A DNA stretch of 64,000 nucleotides. Source: Anadara kagoshimensis. Taxonomy: Eukaryota > Mollusca > Bivalvia > Arcoida > Arcidae. The stretch's first letter is position 1; every line of letters starts with the position of its first letter. The stretch is from the NCBI GenBank assembly GCA_021292105.1, contig JACFYK010000035.1, forward strand, positions 340,501 through 404,500. Direction: 5' to 3'. The notes beneath the pieces are model-generated. The model saw only the letters and a program-made list of their open reading frames with translations, did not search any database and had not been told where the DNA came from. Shown here one piece after another: positions 1 to 11,900 of the stretch. The position numbers and the translations under genes are program-made.

Positions 1-565
1 TGGTCTCTATACATGTGGTTTTCACTTGTGGTCTCGATACCTGTGGTTTTCACTTGTGGTCCCTATACATGTGGTTTTCACTTGTGGTCTCGATACCTGT
101 GGTTTTCACTTTAGACCTGAAGTTTTCACTTGTGGTCTCGATACCTGTGGTTTTCACTTGTGGTCTCTATACATGTGGTTTTCACTTGTGGTCTCGATAC
201 CTGTGGTTTTTCACTTTAAACCTGAGGTTTTCACTTGTTGTCTTAATACATGTGGTTTTCATTTGAGACTCGGATTTTCATTTGAGACATGTGGTTTTCA
301 CTAGTGATCACACTATCTTTATTTTTGACTTGTGGTTTGGTTTATACTTAAGCTTGTGATCTGTGGTACTGTGGTATCGATACCTGTGTTTTTGACTTGT
401 GGTTTCAATACCTGTAGTTTTAACTTGAGACATTTAGTTTTCACTTGTGGTTTAACACCTAAGCTTTTTTGTTATTGTTTAAATACCTGTGGCGTTTACT
501 TGAAACGTGGTTTTCACTTGTGGAAATGGTCTCAAAATCTGTAGTTTTCATTTGTAATCTCAATA
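1..565. repeat. 28-bp minisatellite, cut by the window start
   Basis: Tandem copies of a 28-bp unit (core GTCTCGATACCTGTGG followed by TTTTCACTTG). Copies are near identical up to about position 200 and decay to scattered half-units by 560. The array runs off the left edge, so its full length is unknown. 28 is not a multiple of 3, so the unit cycles through all frames. Open frames here are incidental. Confidence 0.9.
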
Positions 566-1525
566 AAACAAAACACTAGATATATATTTGTGAATTTATT
601 TCCTTTAAAAATTTACAAAAATGTCATATCAGGGAACTGTCTAGAAATAATGTTTATTATGTTATAACTTCCACGGCTGAGTAATGAGCGTTAGGCCTTT
701 CTAGACTATCAATGGTTATATAAATTTACATTTTGCATTGGTTTTGGTAACAAAACATTTAAAACATTGTCGTGATCTTCATCAAATTCTAATCACCGGA
801 ACATTTAATCTATGACGTCACTCATATAGGATAAGCAATTATTGGATGATGCTATTTATAGTTACATTTGCTAATACAACCAAACATAAAAATGTTAATA
901 TATATATACAATGTATATATAAATGTGTGTATTGAAATCTTTGTACTAATTTAAAAAAAAACCATTGTTTTGTACAAACTCCGTGAACCATACAACATGT
1001 ACAATAAACAGAACTAAGGTGAAATCTGTTTGCGCTATTTTAGCGTCCACTTGTGCCACAATCTATTTGTGCCAGTATACTTGTCATCTTCAAATCAGCC
1101 ACTCTAACATTTAGTTGTCATCTGGGGGTTCTTCAAATCAGCGTTGATCATGATCTACAACAAAATGGTATTTAACACTTAGTCTATTATTACACGTATT
1201 AGTTATGATGCATAACGTCCATTAAACATGAATGTACATGCGTGCTTATTTTGTATTATGGACCAGTGCCCGAAAACGTGTGGGATGGCTGGGCCATATA
1301 AATATGTTGGACATTTACTCAGCTTTTGTCCACAATCGAAAATTTTATAATTAGTATCTTGGCTGGCTAGATAAAGCCTTCTATATTGAAGTGTCCTTCA
1401 GAAACAATGTGTGGTTTTACTTGAAGGCACTTTGTCAGAAGCCAATGTCAGAAGTAAAAGTTGGTCTCAGTATTTCCCTGAATTTTTTTTATTTGTATAA
1501 TTTCAATTTCTAATTTCTAAATTGT
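566..1525. other. Unannotated AT-rich DNA between two arrays
   Basis: About 960 bases of single-copy-looking AT-rich sequence with no coding frame I can support and no recognised element. A short TATATA run lies near 900-920. Confidence 0.5.
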
Positions 1526-4500
1526 GATTCGACATGGATTAGTGTGTTTGTTTTTCATTCTATAATTACATACCGTTGTGGTTGTTGATTCGACATGGAT
1601 TAGTGTGTTTGTTTTTCATTCTATAATTACATACCGTTGTGGTTGTTGATTCGGACATGGATTAGTGTGTTTGTTTTTCATTCTATAATTACATACCGTT
1701 GTGGTTGTTGATTCCACATGGATTAGTGTGTTTGTTATTCATTCTATAATTACATACCGTTGTGGTTGTTGATTCCACATGGATTAGTGTGTTTGTTATT
1801 CATTCTATAATTACATACCGTTGTGGTTGTTGATTCGGACATGGATTAGTGTGTTTGTTATTCATTCTATAATTACATACCGTTGTGGTTGTTGATTCCA
1901 CATGGATTAGTGTATTTGTTATTCTATAATTACATACCGTTGTGGTTGTTGATTCCACATGGATTAGTGTGTTTGTTATTCATTCTATAATTACATACCG
2001 TTGTGGTTGTTGATTCCACATGGATTAGTGTGTTTGTTATTCATTCTATAATTACATACCGTTGTGGTTGTTGATTCGACATGGATTAGTGTGTTTGTTA
2101 TTCATTCTATAATTACATACCGTTGTGGTTGTTGATTCGACATGGATCAGTGAGTTTGTTTTTCATTCTATAATTACATACCGTTGTGGTTGTTGATTCC
2201 ACATGGATTAGTGTGTTTGTTTTTCATTCTATAATTACATACCGTTGTGGTTGTTGATTCGACATGGATTAGTGTGTTTGTTTTTCATTCTATAATTACA
2301 TACCGTTGTGGTTGTTGATTCGACATGGATCAGTGAGTTTGTTTTCATTCTATAATTACATACCGTTGTGGTTGTTGATTCCACATGGATTAGTGTGTGT
2401 GTTTTTCATTCTATAATTACATACCGTTGTGGTTGTTGATTCGACATGGATCAGTGAGTTTGTTTTTCATTCTATAATTACATACCGTTGTGGTTGTTGA
2501 TTCGACATGGATCAGTGAGTTTGTTTTTCATTCTATAATTACATACCGTTGTGGTTGTTGATTCCACATGGATTAGTGTGTTTGTTTTTCATTCTATAAT
2601 TACATACCGTTGTGGTTGTTGATTCGACATGGATCAGTGAGTTTGTTTTTCATTCTATAATTACATACCGTTGTGGTTGTTGATTCGACATGGATCAGTG
2701 AGTTTGTTTTTCATTCTATAATTACATACCGTTGTGGTTGTTGATTCCACATGGATTAGTGTGTTTGTTTTTCATTCTATAATTACATACCGTTGTGGTT
2801 GTTGATTCCACATGGATTAGTGTGTTTGTTTTTCATTCTATAATTACATACCGTTGTGGTTGTTGATTCCACATGGATTAGTGTGTTTGTTTTCATTCTA
2901 TAATTACATACCGTTGTGGTTGTTGATTCCACATGGATTAGTGTGTTTGTTTTTCATTCTATAATTACATACCGTTGTGGTTGTTGATTCGACATGGATT
3001 AGTGTGTTTGTTATTCTATAATTACATACCGTTGTGGTTGTTGATTCCACATGGATTAGTGTGTTTGTTTTTCATTCTATAATTACATACCGTTGTGGTT
3101 GTTGATTCGACATGGATTAGTGTGTTTGTTTTTCATTCTATAATTACATACCGTTGTGGTTGTTGATTCCACATGGATTAGTGTGTTTGTTTTTCATTCT
3201 ATAATTACATAGCGTTGTGGTTGTTGATTCCACATCGATTAGTGTATTTGTTTTTCATACTATAATTACATACCGTTGTGGTTGTTGATTCGACATGGAT
3301 TAGTGTGTTTGTTATTCATTCTATAATTACATACCGTTGTGGTTGTTGATTCGACATGGATCAGTGAGTTTGTTTTTCATTCTATAATTACATACCGTTG
3401 TGGTTGTTGATTCCACATGGATTGTGTGTTTGTTTTTCATTCTATAATTACATACCGTTGTGGTTGTTGATTCGACATGGATTAGTGTGTTTGTTATTCT
3501 ATAATTACATACCGTTGTGGTTGTTGATTCCACATGGATTAGTGTGTTTGTTTTTCATTCTATAATTACATACCGTTGTGGTTGTTGATTCGACATGGAT
3601 TAGTGTGTTTCTTATTCTTTAATTACATACCGTTGTGGTTGTTGATTCCACATGGATTAGTGTGTTTGTTTTTCATTCTATAATTACATACCGTTGTGGT
3701 TGTTGATTCGACATGGATTAGTGTGTTTGTTTTTCATTCTATAATTACATACCGTTGTGGTTGTTGATTCGACATGGATTAGTGTGTTTGTTTTTCATTC
3801 TATAATTACATACCGTTGTGGTTGTTGATTCCACATGGATTAGTGTGTTTGTTTTTCATTCTATAATTACATACCGTTGTGGTTGTTGATTCGACATGGA
3901 TTAGTGTGTTTGTTTTTCATTCTATAATTACATACCGTTGTGGTTGTTGATTCCACATGGATTAGTGTGTTTGTTTTTCATTCTATAATTACATACCGTT
4001 GTGGTTGTTGATTCCACATGGATTAGTGTGTTTGTTATTCATTCTATAATTACATACCGTTGTGGTTGTTGATTCCACATGGATTAGTGTATTTGTTTTT
4101 CATTCTATAATTACATACCGTTGTGGTTGTTCATTCCACATGGATTAGTGTGTTTGTTTTTCATTCTATAATTACATACCGTTGTGGTTGTTGATTCCAC
4201 ATGGATTAGTGTGTTTGTTATTCATTCTATAATTACATACCGTTGTGGTTGTTGATTCGACATGGATTAGTGTGTTTGTTATTCTATAATTACATACCGT
4301 TGTGGTTGTTGATTCCACATGGATTAGTGTGTTTGTTTTTCATTCTATAATTACATACCGTTGTGGTTGTTGATTCGACATGGATTAGTGTGTTTGTTTT
4401 TCATTCTATAATTACATACCGTTGTGGTTGTTGATTCGACATGGATTAGTGTGTTTGTTTTTCATTCTATAATTACATACCGTTGTGGTTGTTGATTCGA

Positions 4501-7500
4501 CATGGATCAGTGAGTTTGTTTTTCATTCTATAATTACATACCGTTGTGGTTGTTGATTCCACATGGATTAGTGTGTGTGTTTTTCATTCTATAATTACAT
4601 ACCGTTGTGGTTGTTGATTCGACATGGATCAGTGAGTTTGTTTTTCATTCTATAATTACATACCGTTGTGGTTGTTGATTCGACATGGATCAGTGAGTTT
4701 GTTTTCATTCTATAATTACATACCGTTGTGGTTGTTGATTCCACATGGATTAGTGTGTTTGTTTTTCATTCTATAATTACATACCGTTGTGGTTGTTGAT
4801 TCGACATGGATCAGTGAGTTTGTTTTTCATTCTATAATTACATACCGTTGTGGTTGTTGATTCCACATGGATTAGTGTGTTTGTTTTTCATTCTATAATT
4901 ACATACCGTTGTGGTTGTTGATTCCACATGGATTAGTGTGTTTGTTTTCATTCTATAATTACATACCGTTGTGGTTGTTGATTCCACATGGATTAGTGTG
5001 TTTGTTTTTCATTCTATAATTACATACCGTTGTGGTTGTTGATTCGACATGGATTAGTGTGTTTGTTATTCATTCTATAATTACATACTGTTGTGGTTGT
5101 TGATTCGACATGGATTAGTGTGTTTGTTTTTCATTCTATAATTACATACCGTTGTGGTTGTTGATTCGACATGGATTAGTGTGTTTGTTTTTCATTCTAT
5201 AATTACATACCGTTGTGGTTGTTGATTCCACATGGATTAGTGTTTGTTTTTCATTCTATAATTACATACCGTTGTGGTTGTTGATTCGACATGGATTAGT
5301 GTATTTGTTTTTCATTCTATAATTACATACCGTTGTGGTTGTTGATTCGACATGGATTAGTGTGTTTGTTTTTCATTCTATAATTACATACCGTTGTGGT
5401 TGTTGATTCGACATGGATCAGTGAGTTTGTTTTTCATTCTATAATTACATACCGTTGTGGTTGTTGATTCGACATGGATTAGTGTGTTTGTTTTTCCTTC
5501 TATAATTACATACCGTTGTGGTTGTTGATTCGACATGGATCAGTGAGTTTGTTTTCATTCTATAATTACATACCGTTGTGGTTGTTGATTCCACATGGAT
5601 TAGTGTGTTTGTTTTTCATTATATAATTACATACCGTTGTGGTTGTTGATTCCACATGGATTAGTGTGTTTGTTATTCATTCTATAATTACATACCGTTG
5701 TGGTTGTTGATTCGACATGGATTAGTGTGTTTGTTATTCATTCTATAATTACATACCGTTGTGGTTGTTGATTCGACATGGATCAGTGAGTTTGTTTTTC
5801 ATTCTATAATTACATACCGTTGTGGTTGTTGATTCCACATGGATTAGTGTGTTTGTTTTTCATTCTATAATTACATACCGTTGTGGTTGTTGATTCGACA
5901 TGGATCAGTGAGTTTGTTTTTCATTCTATAATTACATACCGTTGTGGTTGTTGATTCGACATGGATTAGTGTGTTTGTTTTTCATTCTATAATTACATAC
6001 CGTTGTGGTTGTTGATTCGACATGGATTAGTGTGTTTGTTTTTCATTCTATAATTACATACCGTGTGGTTGTTGATTCCACATGGATTAGTGTGTTTGTT
6101 TTTCATTCTATAATTACATACCGTTGTGGTTGTTGATTCGACATGGATTAGTGTGTTTGTTTTTCATTCTATAATTACATGCCGTGTGGTTGTTGATTCC
6201 ACATGGATTAGTGTGTTTGTTTTTCATTCTATAATTACATACCGTTGTGGTTGTTGATTCCACATGGATTAGTGTGTTTGTTTTTCATTCTATAATTACA
6301 TACCGTTGTGGTTGTTGATTCGACATGGATCAGTGAGTTTGTTTTTCATTCTATAATTACATACCGTTGTGGTTGTTGATTCACATGGATTAGTGTGTTT
6401 GTTTTTCATTCTATAATTACATACCGTTGTGGTTGTTGATTCCACATGGATTAGTGTGTTTGTTTTTCATTCTATAATTACATACCGTTGTGGTTGTTGA
6501 TTCCACATGTTTTAGTGTGTTTGTTTTTCATTCTATAATTACATACCGTTGTGGTTGTTGATTCCACATGGATTAGTGTGTTTGTTTTTCATTCTATAAT
6601 TACATACCGTTGTGGTTGTTGATTCCACATGGATTAGTGTGTTTGTTATTCATTCTATAATTACATACCGTTGTGGTTGTTGATTCGACATGGATCAGTG
6701 AGTTTGTTTTTCATTCTATAATTACATACCGTTGTGGTTGTTGATTCGACATGGATCAGTGAGTTTGTTTTTCATTCTATAATTACATACCGTTGTGGTT
6801 GTTGATTCCACATGGATTAGTGTTTTTGTTTTTCATTCTATAATTACATACCGTTGTGGTTGTTGATTCCACATGGATTAGTGTGTTTGTTATTCATTCT
6901 ATAATTACATACCGTGTGGTTGTTGATTCCACATGGATTAGTGTGTTTGTTTTTCATTCTATAATTACATACCGTTGTGGTTGTTGATTCGACATGGATT
7001 AGTGTGTTTGTTTTTCATTCTATAATTACATACCGTGTGGTTGTTGATTCCACATGGATTAGTGTGTTGTTTTTCATTCTATAATTACATACCGTTGTGG
7101 TTGTTGATTCCACATGTTTTAGTGTGTTTGTTTTTCATTCTATAATTACATACCGTTGTGGTTGTTGATTCCACATGGATTAGTGTGTTTGTTTTTCATT
7201 CTATAATTACATACCGTTGTGGTTGTTGATTCCACATGGATTAGTGTGTTTGTTTTTCATTCTATAATTACATACCGTTGTGGTTGTTGATTCCACATGG
7301 ATTAGTGTGTTTGTTATTAATTCTATAATTACATACCGTTGTGGTTGTTGATTCGACATGGATTAGTGTGTTTGTTATTCATTCTATAATTACATACCGT
7401 TGTGGTTGTTGATTCCACATGGATTAGTGTGTTTGTTATTCATTCTATAATTACATACCGTTGTGGTTGTTGATTCGACATGGATTAGTGTGTTTGTTTT

Positions 7501-7900
7501 TCATTCTATAATTACATACCGTTGTGGTTGTTGATTCCACATGGATTAGTGTGTTTGTTTTTCATTCTATAATTACATACCGTTGTGGTTGTTGATTCCA
7601 CATGGATTAGTGTGTTTGTTTTTCATTCTATAATTACATACCGTTGTGGTTGTTGATTCCACATGGATTAGTGTGTTTGTTATTCATTCTATAATTACAT
7701 ACCGTTGTGGTTGTTGATTCCACATGGATTAGTGTATTTGTTATTCTATAATTACATACCGTTGTGGTTGTTGATTCCACATGGATTAGTGTGTTTGTTA
7801 TTCATTCTATAATTACATACCTTTGTGGTTGTTGATTCCACATGGATTAGTGTGTTTGTTTTTCATTCTATAATTACATACCGTTGTGGTTGTTGATTCC
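1526..7900. repeat. 61-bp satellite array, about 104 copies
   Basis: A continuous head-to-tail array of a 61-bp unit that includes CATTCTATAATTACATACCG and GTTGTGGTTGTTGATT. Two main variants intermix: one reads GATTCCACATGGATTAGTGTG-like, the other GATTCGACATGGATCAGTGAG-like. Rare units are 55-57 bp through loss of CATT or a T. Divergence is low, which suggests recent homogenisation. A block of variants at about 2377-3000 recurs in nearly the same order at about 4555-5100, so there is higher-order structure. The first unit is preceded by ATTGTGATTCGACATGG rather than the internal TGTTGATTCG, which may preserve the founder's flank. Confidence 0.97.
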
Positions 7901-7986
7901 TTTATTTCATTCATTTTTATACTACTTCTCTTTGTTTTTGTGATTGAAGTTTCTATAAGTCTCTGTCTTGTTGTTTGTCTTTTGGA

Positions 7987-7992
7987 TTTCTG

Positions 7993-8052
<60 letters not shown>

Positions 8053-8058
8053 CAGAAA
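7987..8058. repeat. Perfect AT-dinucleotide palindrome
   Basis: An (AT)n run of about 54 bp is bounded by TTTCTGTAA on the left and its exact reverse complement TTACAGAAA on the right. The whole 72 bp is a perfect inverted repeat able to form a cruciform. Confidence 0.9.
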
Positions 8059-8660
8059 TATATATATAAGAGGCATTAGGGCCTAAACACTCATGTGAGG
8101 GTAGGCCATATCTCATGAAGAAGTTCGATGGACACATTAATTATAATTCAATTCAATTTTCAGCAGTTAAGGCCTAATGGAAGAATATTTGCAAGTTAAT
8201 TATTACTTGTCCTAAAATGCTACCATACATCTATATATCTAAAGTCTTATGAACAGCTAGTAAAAATACAGAGGCTAAACACCAGACCATTTCAGTATCC
8301 TTTTACATTGCTTGAAAAGTTACCCTGAGTTACAATCACGTGGTTATGTTGATCACGCCCACACACTCGCTTTGAAGGCAAGTTGAACATAGTTTTATGA
8401 TAGTCATTGAATTGGAAAATAATGTTTTGCCTACAGAAGATGTTTATGTGTACTTAATTGTCTTGCCAAATGACAACATTTAACTCCCTGTAGCTTCTGC
8501 ATACACTTGACAATGTTTTGATCACGTCACGATCGACACGAATGTCAAATGATTAATATGGACTTTCACGCCTGGTACACAAATTTTTAAAAGAAAAACA
8601 AAATTTGGTTACCTATTTAATTCTAAACTGACCGCTGCCCAGATGTAATTAAAATAATCC
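8059..8660. other. Intergenic DNA, 3' side of the receptor gene
   Basis: About 600 bases with no coding frame I can support. Near 8563-8575 is the short motif CACGCCTGGTACAC, shared with the dispersed repeat at 21.4, 21.9, 62.3 and 62.5 kb. An ATTAAA on the minus strand at about 8616-8621 could serve as a variant polyadenylation signal for the receptor gene, but this is only inferred from position. Confidence 0.4.
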
Positions 8661-8661
8661 T

Positions 8662-8990
8662 GAGAGACCGTAAAACACCATAACTACACTTCTTGTTACG
8701 GTAAGGGGATGTCATGGATTCGAACCCCCACCGGGTAGGCCAAAGACTTTTGAAAAAAAAGTTAGCGTCTGTTCTTTTGTCAAGCACTCGGCATTTAGGT
8801 ATAGAGAAATAGTCACGGGATTCTTTGGAATCTCTAAAAAAACAATGCAGGTGTGGCACGTTATGTAATACAGCATATTGTCCTGAGCGCACTTCAAGGG
8901 TAAAACATTTTGCCACTTCACATCATCGAAAGCTTGTAACGCCTCAATATAAGTGAAATATTGTTGACTTGGATGTTTAATCCCATTCAG
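8662..8990 (+). mobile_element. tRNA-derived SINE, diverged, overlapping the receptor's last exon
   Basis: Matches the intact SINE at 30283-30621 along its length: a B-box-like GGATTCGAACCCC with CCGGGTAGGCCAAAGAC after it, then CAAGCACTCGGCAT, AGTCACGGGATTCTTTGGAAT, and the family tail CAATATAAGTGAAATATTG ending near 8988. The 5' A-box region is too diverged to place. It lies in the opposite orientation to the receptor gene and supplies the end of its coding sequence. Confidence 0.8.
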
Positions 8991-11900
8991 TCTATCAAGC
9001 AATCTAATTATAACCGTACTCACCAAAAACGCTGGAGCAAAGGTATACAAAAACGGGTTGATAGCCGAGTTACCTGGTAATATACAGACCACTACCCAGG
9101 CATAGATCTCATCCGAAATCTTAAAACCACATGAAACTAGAATAACTGAAAAATATAAAATATCAAACATTTCATAAAAATACCAAATAATTCATAAAAA
9201 TACCAAACAATTCATAACATACCAAACATTTCATAAAAATACCAAAAAATTCTTAAAAAATACCGAACAATTTATAAAAATAAACAATTCATAAAATACC
9301 AAATAATTCATAAAAATACCAAAAAATTAATTATAAATAAGTTGATTATAGTGGTCTATAAGGGCAGGTGGTCCTAATATAGAGGTTCAAATAACACGAA
9401 TCAAGAGTAATTTGGATAAATTTTGACTGTCCTTTAACAACAAATGACTCTTATAAAGAGGTGACTCTAAGTTATATAGAGGCTACCTTTATATGGAGGG
9501 GGCTCAGAAGGCGGGGTTGACTGTCCTATAGACATAAACTAATGTAGCATTTAACTTTGTAATCTACAGTAATACAGGCGATATCTTAGTACATAACTGC
9601 TGGTCATAAAACTTTGTTGTGGTTAAAAGTTACATTACTGTAAACCAGCCTTTATTCGCATGTTTTGTGAGGACAAAAAATAATCGCGAAAGTTAATTGA
9701 TGCGAATTTGTTTCCGAAAATGGTATTATTTATAACAAATATCCAGCTAAAGTCAATATCGCGAAAATACATAGTCGGGAAATGGTTTTGGTAAAAGAAT
9801 CGTGAAATGTAAAGTTGGTTGGCAGTATATTATAACAAAATCATCTCACCTAGTATTCCGATTGGTAACCAACATAAACAATCCGTTACTACGATCAACA
9901 ACAGTAATTTGGCTACTGATTTTTCTCTACCGGACAGGGATTTTCGGACTCGTTTGGATGAGATCTTTATTTCTCTAAAAATCAGATACTGGCCCACAGC
10001 TATAAACACGAAAGCTAGGAAGTTGAAGCCAAGGAATACAGCAGCGCTGTAGTAGAACCTCCCCTCATCCGTCCTTCCTGTTAACGGCAAAGCTATACAC
10101 ACACCTGATCTGCTGTAGAAACCTTTGTACAGCTTCCCCGGAAGTGCTGCACTGAAGAACGAAATTAACCACGCAAAAAACGCGATGACGTAAGCACGCC
10201 TTGTAGTGATTTTCCAGCCGCCAAATGGGTATTTGATGGCTATGAATCGATCCAGTGTAATGAAGAATATAAAGATAACAGAAGATTCGCTGGATACGTA
10301 CGACATGGCCCCCGTGATCTTACACAGCATACTCTGCTTCCACTCATACTCATTGTAGACGTATGTGTTGTGAAACTTGACGTCATGGATACCGATAATC
10401 ACCATGTAGGTACCCATCATGGCGTCAGAAATACTCAGGTTGGTAACAAAAAAGGAAAAGGTCTCATTCCTAGAAGGATCATTTCCTACAAAATGATACA
10501 CGATAACTACAAGGTTACCGACAACCGCCATTATACCGATAATCCAGAGAAATGTCTGTAAAATCCTGTCCTCTATCAGGTCATCACAACTTGTCACGGC
10601 GCTTTTCGAGGGAGTGACACAATTTTCTGACGTCACTAGTGGTGGCTTCAAGCAACAGAATGCGTATGAATCAGCATATATGTGCGTTAACATATAGTTT
10701 TTTTCAAAAAAGTTACTTGTTATGTGTATCAAATCGCCTTGGCCTCGTAAATCTATTACTTGTAACGACGACAAGTCGGAGAATGTTCCATCGAACAAGT
10801 CCGTAATCGAGTTATAACTCAAATTTAACAGAGTTAGATTTCTGAGACCTATAAATGCATCAGCGTGAATTGAAAACAGGAGGGGATTCTCTGTAATTTC
10901 CATAGATAATAAGTTCTTAATTCCCTTAAATAAATGTCCAATTATTTCCTTTAGTCTTGTTTTACGGATGGTGATTGAGGTTAGCCACTGGAATTCCGCG
11001 AACATATCTCTGTACAGACTGGAAATCCCTTGTATGTATAGAGACTTCGTGTGATTACTATCTGTGTATATTCTGGGTCCTACAACGTGGGTAAGGACTC
11101 GGTTTTCCTGTATATCAGATAAGTTCATTTGTTGTTCGTCGTCGTTGTTGTCCGTGTACTTGACGTGTAACCAACAATCAGCTGATGACGTCACTGGTAC
11201 ATCACGACAATTAACGGCCACGTCTTGGATACCACATTCAGATGTTGTGTTATTACAACAGTAAAACTCCTCCATATAACCATAGCAACCTAACATCTTG
11301 TTACATGACCGACCACCCGGTAAACATTTTATACCAAAACATTGTTTAACATCATCCTCTGGACACGTTGTGTCATTTTCTACAAAAACAAACAAAATAG
11401 AAGTATTTTGATATAGAAACAATTTCACTTCAAATGGCGCGTAGAGTTTCGCGCTAAATTTTCGCTTTGGCGGGAAGCAAAAGAAATACTCTACGCGCCA
11501 ATGCGAAATTTGTATTCTATATCCCTTTCACGTTTTGGCGTTTAAATTGCGCTTTGGTGCTTTATCGCGATTTTGAAGGCGTAAAAGCTAAGTGTCACTA
11601 ATACGATACCATAATTTTAATCATTATTAACTTGTTTCTATATATTTATTGTAAAATTACTGCACAATATATCTATTATTATTACTATTATTATTATTAT
11701 TATTATTATTATTTATTATTATTAAATTTTTCAACGTATCTCTGTAAACGATGGACCTAACATTGTATATATATATACACATTTCCAGTCCCAGCAGGCG
11801 GAACCCGCGTGGACCCTATTTAAGTGGTTTTAATTTATCAACTAATAATTTATGTACTAACTTAATTTTAAGTCTGTATCTCCAAAACAGGACCAACCTA

